Positions 21,216 to 27,313 of a DNA stretch of 27,313 nucleotides are shown here, in pieces. The stretch's first letter is position 1; every line of letters begins with the position of its first letter. This stretch comes from Saccoglossus kowalevskii (lineage: Eukaryota; Hemichordata; Enteropneusta; Harrimaniidae): positions 406,016 through 433,328 of the forward strand of contig NW_003105604.1 in the NCBI RefSeq assembly GCF_000003605.2, in the 5' to 3' direction. A program made the translations under genes and the position numbers. The notes beneath the pieces were generated by a model that saw only the letters and a list, made by a program, of their open reading frames with translations, had not been told where the DNA came from and searched no databases.

Positions 21216-23380
21216 CTCAAAATAAGATGCTTCCATGAAATAAAGTTATTATAATTATTATTTCATTATTAGCTATAGAAGCTAATTTGTAATAATAATA
21301 ACTTTTTTTTTACTCTAATCAAAGGACACAGTACACAATTCAATTCAATAGTTGTTAATTTTTTACTCTTTGGTGTAGTGTTGAATTTTTGAACAACATG
21401 ATCATTGTAAAAATGTGGGAGGTGTGGTTCATAAATGGACAGCTGTGTATGTTTGTCAGTCAAGCAATCATGATGAGAAGGCCTCATTCTGTTTTTAGAC
21501 TGAATCCACGCTCACATGGCATTCTTGATTTGGGCAATACCAGCTAATATAGCAAAGTCAGGATATATTTCCCAATATTTTTGACGCAGTAAAAACAGGC
21601 TTCCTCAAATGTGTGCATTCTGAGTCATAACAGAGGCGCAGTCTGATCTGAGATTTGTAACTCAATTTGTCACTTTTAAGCTGAGTAAATATTGCTGTCA
21701 GTTTCTCTGTATTGTAATATTTTCCAAGAAAATATTCTTAGCCGTCTTGTCTTTAATGTTTAACCGTTCAGGCTTGTGATTGTATTTTTTTCCATCTTGG
21801 TGACATTAAGTGCCAAAAATTTGATTGCTCTCCACTCCTGACACATATTTCATAGTAATTTGTGTCTGCTTCACTTATGCATCTTCACTTTCCTGCACAT
21901 GACGATACACTCGACATTGCTTCATGACCTGAACTCATCAAACTGTTAACATTCATGTGCATTATCGTGACCTCTGATGCTATATAGAAGGCCAGTAAAT
22001 TAAAGTTGAAGATTAGAAGAAGTCAAACGAAATGTGGGTGTAATAGCCATCCTGGAACAAAAACAACAGTAAATTTAGTGTGACTGTATGAATAAAAAAA
22101 TATACCTGAGAACTTATTTTCTTCAAACTGTAACATTTGCTGCTGAAGAAATACATGTTACATTGTCTTTCTGTCATGGCCAGGATAGTGTGGGGCTACT
22201 CTCTACAAAAAGCAGGAATAACCTATCTCTATACACACCCTCTATACTTGGGCTAAGTAGACATGATTCCACTTTGTTTCTCAATTTACCAACCCTCTGT
22301 TTAACCTTATTTCATTGAACTGATAATACATCAGTCGCGAAATCTGTTATTGAAAATGTTCTATCCTTTTTAAATATCCTTTTATTTATTGTATTTCTAT
22401 AGTACATGGCCTTGATGCTCAATAATGAGATAAATTAGCAAATGAACAACAGCAATACAAAAATTCACTGATATTGATAATGCTATAATATAATATTCTA
22501 TAAGGTACCTTGAGATTATTATACTGTAAAATACTTCTGTCCACACTATCAATTCAACCATCTAATTATTTTGGAGAATTTTGCAACTAGATTCTAGATT
22601 CTGTTTTTATTTCTCTAAAAGTTTGTTAACCTCAGATTTTTATTCTTGGACCAATGGTTTGACTCCAATTTAATATGCTTTCATATACATCAATCTAAAT
22701 GCTATGATGCATAATTGAATATTTTATAATAAGAATAATTTAATTCAAGATGGCCAAATTGTGGTGATTTTAATGTTAAAATCAAGCATTTCTGGATCTG
22801 GATCTTTGTCATACATAGACAGATTTTGTTCAAACTTGGTATGTACCTTGAACTTCATGGAAAATTGATGCACGTCATTGTGTGATTGGTCAAATCAGAT
22901 TCAAAATGGCCGACTGTTTTACTGGATGCAGTACTTGTGCCATATCCATTGTTCATTTTCAAACTTCATATATTTCCTAAACTTGAGAACTCATGATGCA
23001 ACTACTTGTTTATTTTGGTTTGGATTTTATTAGTACCATCCATTGCAAGTACTTTAGCCAACATGAAAATGACTCAGCTAACTCTTGTTTAATGAAGCAA
23101 TCATCACTTTTAAAGATAAAAACCAGCTTTTAACAACTTTCATGATTATAACAGATGACATTTTTTTATCTATTCACAAAATAAATCTGGGCAATGTATG
23201 CTGTCTAATGTTTTTGAATCACTGATTTTTAGGATAAAACTTGTACTAATAAAAATATGAAATGCAGTCTGATATTAACCAGTGTGATAAACACATACTA
23301 ATGGTGAATGTAATTGCTACTTATTCGGTAAGCGTTCCTCCAGATATTCTCACATATTTCTGTCTTCGCTTGCAGTGATA
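21216..23380. other. Intergenic DNA with repeat traces
   Basis: AT-rich. Contains a 15 bp trace of a CTGTAAAATAC terminal repeat (22522-22536) and the second GTTCAAACTT repeat region (22742-23000). TTAACC at 23275-23280 could be a remnant 5' end of the piggyBac relic that follows, but this is unproven. Confidence 0.45.
22742..23000. repeat. Diverged dispersed repeat, second locus of the GTTCAAACTT module
   Basis: TTTCTGGATCTGGATCTTTG, then GTTCAAACTTGGTATGTACC (22828), AATCAGATTCAAAATGGCC, and TTTTCAAACTTCATATATTTCC-like sequence (22956). These parallel the segments at 17640-17830 (CTTCCGGATCCATATTT, GATCAGATTGAAAATGGC). Confidence 0.4.
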
Positions 23381-24800
23381 ATGGAGTTCCAGGGCTTCAC
23401 AGATATTAATATAATGAAGACAAAACGAATGAATTATTATAGAAACGAAGTACTCTGGGGTCCAGCTGTTGAGCGTACTTGGGAACAGCGACCTAGGCAA
23501 TTTACCTGCACTAGATGATATATTCACCGCTTCCGTGGGCCGCCACCAGAACCAACTCACCGTATCGAAGGACTTGGAAAGAAACTTGATTATTTTTGGT
23601 AAATTTTCGACCCAAGACTTATTGTGTTCATGACTCAACAAACAAATCGCTATGCAAAAAAGAGACGCCGACAAAGGCCTCGTGAATCACTGTACCTGAA
23701 ATGAAAGCATTTTTAGAAATATTACTAATATTCGGATGCGTGGCACAACCAAAGATTTACCTTTATTGGGCAACCTCAGGAATTTTTGGTCATGAGACAA
23801 GTTTCGGCTTCTGTTACGTTATTTTAACTACAGTAATCAGCCTTATTGTTCACCCAGCACGTCGCAATATTCAAACCAGAAAAAAGCAAGACAAAATGTT
23901 GAAACTTCACACTGTGATAGACAGGATCAATGCTAACAGTAGGAAAATGCGCAACTCTACTTTTGAGTTACGTATTGATGAAGGGATAATTCCGCACAAA
24001 AGACGGAGCGAGAATGTCGCATATAATACCCCAAAGCTTCACAAATATGGAATTTGTGTATATATGCTGAGTGAGCCGGCGACAGGATATGTGTTCAACG
24101 ACAAATTTTACCAGCACGATGACGGTGATATGCATCCTTTGGATTATCGTAATCCCGCAGTATTTTTGGGCAATAAACCTGGAAAAGTAGTAAATCGAGT
24201 GATGGCACCATTCCTCAGTCTTGGGCAACAATCTCCTGATGGATTCTTATTTTACAAGTGTATCATTATTTGACCATCTCTATTACACTGATACTATTGC
24301 TACAGGTATTTGTAAAAACAATGATGCCTGGTTTGCCACCATGTATGGTGGATCCTCGCAAAACACCACCTCATAAGGCAAAAAAAAAGTGTTTTGTTGC
24401 CCTCAGCGACCGACCGAACAATATGAAATATCGGGTCGCGTTTTTTTCCATATACCTCCGCTATTTACGATACCCTTAGTTTTCACGAGTTTAAAAAAAA
24501 ATCGACCGACCGACCCAATTTTTCAATTTTCCAACTTGAGGGCAACATAAGTTGTTGTTTTTTTTGCCTAATGTACCTCATGATCAAAACACGCAATGGC
24601 CAAAAAGAAGTTACACCGAAATCAGGATGATAATTTGCTAATTACTGCACTGAAAAATATTTCAAAGCAGTTGATTTGAGTGATCAAATGATGTTGTACA
24701 ATCACCCATTGTTATAAATGTGACGCAGATTTAATTGGTGCAGTTAAAGCAACTAGCTTGTTCCTTGAAACGATGTGCGTTATTGGTATTGTAAAATCAT
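23381..24800 (+). pseudogene. piggyBac-type transposase relic (DDE_Tnp_1_7-like), multiply broken
   Basis: Read across frames, this is a piggyBac transposase. From the ATG at 23381 the frame carries GPPPEPTHRIEG, KLDYFW, IFDPRLIVFMTQQTNRYA, interrupted by TGA at 23516 and TAA at 23600. Near 23690 the reading shifts to another frame: VPEMKAFLEILLIFGCV, IYLYWAT, DRINANSRKMR, then IDEGIIPHKRR with the first catalytic Asp, then PKLHKYGICVYMLSEPATGY. Near 24220 it shifts back to give MDSYFTSVSLFDHLYYTDT with the second Asp. A MITE then splits the gene at 24377-24568. Beyond it, AVDLSDQMMLYN (about 24672) matches the third-Asp region, apparently after a deletion of tens of codons. The C-terminal Cys-rich domain is not identifiable. 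The copy cannot encode an active enzyme. The end near 24800 is approximate. The family call is secure; the clade is not. Confidence 0.87.
24377..24568. mobile_element. 192 bp MITE inserted in the piggyBac relic, TAA target duplication
   Basis: The left end GGCAAAAAAAAAGTG..TTGTTGCCCTCA (24377-24405) and right end TGAGGGCAAC..TTTTTTTTGCC (24537-24568) are imperfect inverted repeats of about 30 bp. TAA flanks both sides (24374-24376, 24569-24571). Direct CGACCGACCG motifs lie just inside both ends (24407, 24503). A TWA-type 3 bp duplication with GG-starting ends is typical of PIF/Harbinger derivatives, so a non-autonomous Harbinger-type element is the likely class. Confidence 0.8.
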
Positions 24801-25470
24801 TAATATTCACTGGGTTACAGCAAGTCTCAAAAGGATTGGGGCAGCCAATTTGCAAACTCGCTAGCGTATTGGATAACTGCTTTGGTCATACTTTAGTTGG
24901 ATGGCGATTTCGCTTTCAAATATTCCAGGGAAAGTGTTCTATTTTCTTCGGGTAATGAGGTGTTCGTATACAAAGGAATTGTCCACGCAAAAACTATGAA
25001 TGAAGTCATTTTATTAGCGGATGGTTTAATGTTACCCAAACGAATCATGTGGATGTGAAAATTTATTTTCTCCCTGATTTGTAGGAAACTGTTTCTCAAC
25101 TAGTCTCTTTATATAGTTTCAATCAGTGTTCAAGATGGCTACCTACATATAGTAAATATCGGCGGATTAATCGCATTTATCATATTATCACGTGTATTTC
25201 CCGAATGCAGGCTTATTGTAATCGAAGAAACGAAACGAAACAGTACGAAACGGGATGACAAACATAATAAAAAATAAACTGCAATCCGAGAAAATAGGTT
25301 TTATATGCACAATATTTACAAAATATTTGCCGAAAATAACAATATTTTAATTAGTAAATGGCTCGCTTCGGTAAATAAAGATAATCAGATATCTGTAATC
25401 AGCTAACTGTTGATTAGCTTTCGCTATGAGACAGTTCTTAGCATGACACATCGACACACTACGACAAGTC
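24800..25470. other. Non-coding DNA between two pseudogenes
   Basis: No transposase or zinc-finger similarity could be followed here, although the extreme C-terminus of the piggyBac relic may persist unrecognised just after 24800. No repeats with clear ends were seen. Confidence 0.4.
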
Positions 25471-25835
25471 GCTACAGTGTGAAGAAAATGTTTTGCAATT
25501 GAATGTAAAAAATCACATGTCTCGACACTGAAAAGATATACACATGTAGCAAGGTTTTTTTCAACAATAATAATTAGAATCTCATGTTATGGTACACACA
25601 TGAGGGAAAAACTGCAAGTGCAAAGTATGTAGGAAATCCTTTGCATGACATTAACAGAGACAAAGACATATGAAATTGAATGCTGCCATCAAACAATTTC
25701 AGTGTGAGGTCAGCAAAAAAGAATTCACAAATAGCTTCTCATTCAAGTAGCATTCCACGATCCACACTGTCAAGAAATCGTTTACTTGCACATATTGTGA
25801 AAAGCGCTTCGTTCAAGTGAAAAAGGGGATGTCAA
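25470..25835 (+). pseudogene. Decayed poly-C2H2 zinc-finger gene fragment
   Basis: One frame from about 25472 to 25816 keeps the periodicity of tandem C2H2 fingers despite four stops (TGA 25601, TGA 25646, TAA 25652, TAG 25748). In order: SLQC, then LNVKNHMSRH; SHVMVHT; CKVCRKSFA with the first His 12 codons on (25667) and the last His replaced by Asn (25679); a 5-residue linker; FQCEVS (second Cys to Ser), KKEFTNSFSF, then HSTIH; linker TVKKS; FTCTYCEKRFVQ. A frameshift follows, after which GDVKKHIM fits the helix of that finger. Cys-x2-Cys-x12-His-x3-His and the 5-residue linker length are preserved, so descent from a real multi-finger protein is near certain. The target and parent gene are unknown. 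Fingers may begin slightly upstream, near 25430. Confidence 0.8.
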
Positions 25836-26745
25836 AAAGCACATCATGTAATGGATCTTGTTACACATGATGTGACAACAAAATAATGTATTGCTTATTT
25901 TTACATGATTCATCATGAAGATCAAATGTCTGTTTTCATTGTTGTCGTGAACATTTTTATAGTGGTTAAAATAACTATTTCTTTCAAACTTGGTCAAGTT
26001 CAATTTTGGTGTAAATAGCAAGTGCAGTTTTCAAGGTATGTCGTAAAATTCGGCTGAAATAAAACATTTGTTAGTTGTAGAAATAATTTGACAGATTGAA
26101 GACATTTATATTACTTATAATGAAAGCCAGATTGTGTAAAAATGGATAGTTTTGCGATTTTGACACGGAAAATGCCTTTGCTTCATTATTTGCTGAGGGA
26201 CGGCCGCTTAGGTATGTGCACTGTAACTTGCAGCACATGAACTTGAAAGTGTTAGGTAATCAAACAAAAAATAACGTTGTACTAAAGTACATAAAGTACG
26301 TCCAAAGTCTTCACTTTTTCATAGCATAAAAACGATTTGCTCCCTCGCTTATTGTGACACTCTCAAATCGACTGATTTCCATTCCCCTCAAAAGTCAACA
26401 ATGGTTTAGTCCTTTATTTTACACTATGAAACAGTTTGTATGCTTCACATGTTTTTTTGCCTTTAATTTCGTTTCGTTGGTTGGTACTGTCGTCCCTGGA
26501 ATCTTGCCCATAACGTTTTGGTTTCAATTTATGCAGCTTTCATTTTTTCTAACTAACAAATCAAATCAATAGCAAACAATGTTTTTGACCTTTGTCGCCA
26601 TTTTGATTTTTCGACTCTTTTTACGGTTCAGTCTGCCTGTCACAGACTTCTTATTTTAAATGGTTCTGACATTAACAGTTTTGTATTCACGTAGCTTTTG
26701 GGGGTAAAAACCCTGCGTCAGACCAAAAACAAACAAACGAAGGAT
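25836..26745. other. Non-coding DNA, nothing recognisable
   Basis: AT-rich sequence downstream of the zinc-finger relic. No open frame with domain motifs, no inverted-repeat ends and no RNA gene were seen. Confidence 0.45.
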
Positions 26746-26754
26746 CGCCATTGA

Positions 26755-26870
26755 CCAATCAGAATGCCGGAACTTTTTACAATACTACAGTATTTACCTG
26801 TCTCTAGTGTTTGGCGCGCCGTGACACTTGAGGCGGGAACCAGCCAATTACATTTCATGCTGCTCATTGG
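26755..26870. promoter_or_regulatory. CCAAT/E2F-type site cluster
   Basis: Within 116 bp there is CCAAT at 26755-26759 (GACCAATCAG, a strong NF-Y context), TTTGGCGC at 26810-26817 (E2F consensus, inside palindromic GGCGCGCC), GGCGGGAA at 26832-26839 (second E2F-type site), CCAAT at 26844-26848 and ATTGG at 26866-26870. This combination typifies cell-cycle promoters. The transcript it would drive is not evident, since what follows is a retrotransposon fragment. Confidence 0.4.
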
Positions 26871-26884
26871 CATTCTATGCATCA

Positions 26885-27313
26885 TCATTTAAAACTAAAA
26901 ATGGAGTTAAGCAAGGTTGCCCTCTGAGTCCAACCCTGTTCAACATCTTCATAAATGACTTTATCACAGGACTCACAGAAATTGAAACAAATGCACCAGA
27001 ACTGGATAATAAAACTATCAATAGCCTATTGTACGCCGATGACATTGCACTACTATCAAAATCATATGAAGGTTTACAAACTGCAATAGACTTTGTAAAC
27101 AAGTAAACACAAACAAAACGCAAGTGATTATATTCAGGAATTCGGGATGCAAACCAGATACAAGGCGATTTACATGTGGCAATGAAGAAATAAAAACTAC
27201 AGGATTATACACATATCTTGGAGTAACATTTAAGGCCAATGGATCAATAAACTCTACTGCAGACAGACTGGCAGACAAGACCTACAAAGCTGCAAGGATT
27301 CAGTCACACATAT
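26885..27313 (+). pseudogene. Non-LTR retrotransposon (LINE) reverse-transcriptase fragment, frameshifted, runs off the right edge
   Basis: The first frame (about 26885-27103) carries the RVT_1 core: FKTKNGVKQGCPLSPTLF (fingers/palm motif around Gln 26912), FINDF, and the catalytic LLYADDIALLS box (YADD at 27032-27043). It ends EGLQTAIDFVNK and a stop at 27104. From 27103 the next frame continues the family at once: VNTNKTQVIIFRNSG, then YTYLGVTFKANGSINSTADR and KTYKAARIQSHI to the window end. In intact elements a short CxxWxLxxN-type segment joins these parts, so a small frameshifting deletion lies at about 27100. The 5' half (endonuclease, N-terminal RT motifs) is absent upstream of 26885. 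The clade (for example I/Jockey, CR1 or RTE) cannot be decided from this piece. This is a dead copy of a self-replicating element. Confidence 0.9.

Noticed and set aside
23321-23674. 117-codon open frame on the minus strand
   Set aside because: It lies antisense to the N-terminal part of the piggyBac relic, whose plus-strand reading has clear family motifs. The minus frame has none.
23701-24273. 190-residue plus-strand protein as an intact gene
   Set aside because: It is the central piece of the piggyBac transposase. The N-terminal and second-Asp parts continue in another frame, so it is a pseudogene fragment.
26875-27278. Minus-strand open frames of 82 and 86 codons
   Set aside because: They are antisense shadows of the reverse-transcriptase fragment.
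1-27313. tRNA, rRNA and CRISPR arrays
   Set aside because: No B-box-like GGTTCGANNCC with a paired A-box, no rRNA core sequence and no regularly spaced direct repeats were seen. Covariance-model searches were not possible here.

Overview
The window is nuclear DNA from an animal, most likely a marine invertebrate. The reasons are a spliced chromatin gene with a very long first intron, AT-rich non-coding DNA broken by a CpG-rich promoter domain, and many short DNA-transposon derivatives. No bacterial features (operons, ribosome binding sites, dense coding) are present. The sequence alone does not let me name the phylum or species.

Layout. (1) About 1-9,500, minus strand: the 5' part of one real host gene. 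Exon 1 (8787-9305) encodes a SAMD1/KAT6-type winged helix followed by a linker-histone-like second winged helix. Exon 2 (994-1162) encodes the first half of a PHD zinc finger. The two exons join in phase 0 across a 7.6 kb intron, and the gene runs off the left edge. The best reading is the N-terminus of a KAT6 (MOZ/MORF/Enok)-like MYST acetyltransferase, although the catalytic domain is outside the window. (2) About 8,090-11,200: a CpG-rich domain covering the promoter and 5' end, with an NRF1-like site and a full CRE. (3) About 11,200-23,300: no convincing gene. It holds MITE copies, a long hairpin, short tandem repeats and diverged dispersed repeats. One weak candidate exon lies at 14368-14617. 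(4) 23381-24800, plus: a fossil piggyBac transposase, broken by stops and frameshifts and split by a 192 bp MITE with a TAA target duplication. (5) About 25470-25835, plus: the decayed remains of several tandem C2H2 zinc fingers. (6) 26750-26870: a tight cluster of CCAAT and E2F-type sites. (7) 26885-27313, plus: a non-LTR retrotransposon reverse-transcriptase fragment with a frameshifting deletion, running off the right edge.

Apart from the KAT6-like gene, everything recognisable is mobile-element or pseudogene sequence. At least three MITE families can be told apart by terminal repeats and target sites: CTGTAAAATAC ends with TA; AGCGGG ends with TTAA; GGCAAAA ends with TAA. I saw no multi-gene system acting as a unit. 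The most informative signals are the nested insertion, the TTAA MITE whose ends carry NRF1-like sites, and the two fossil genes that no single open frame reveals.
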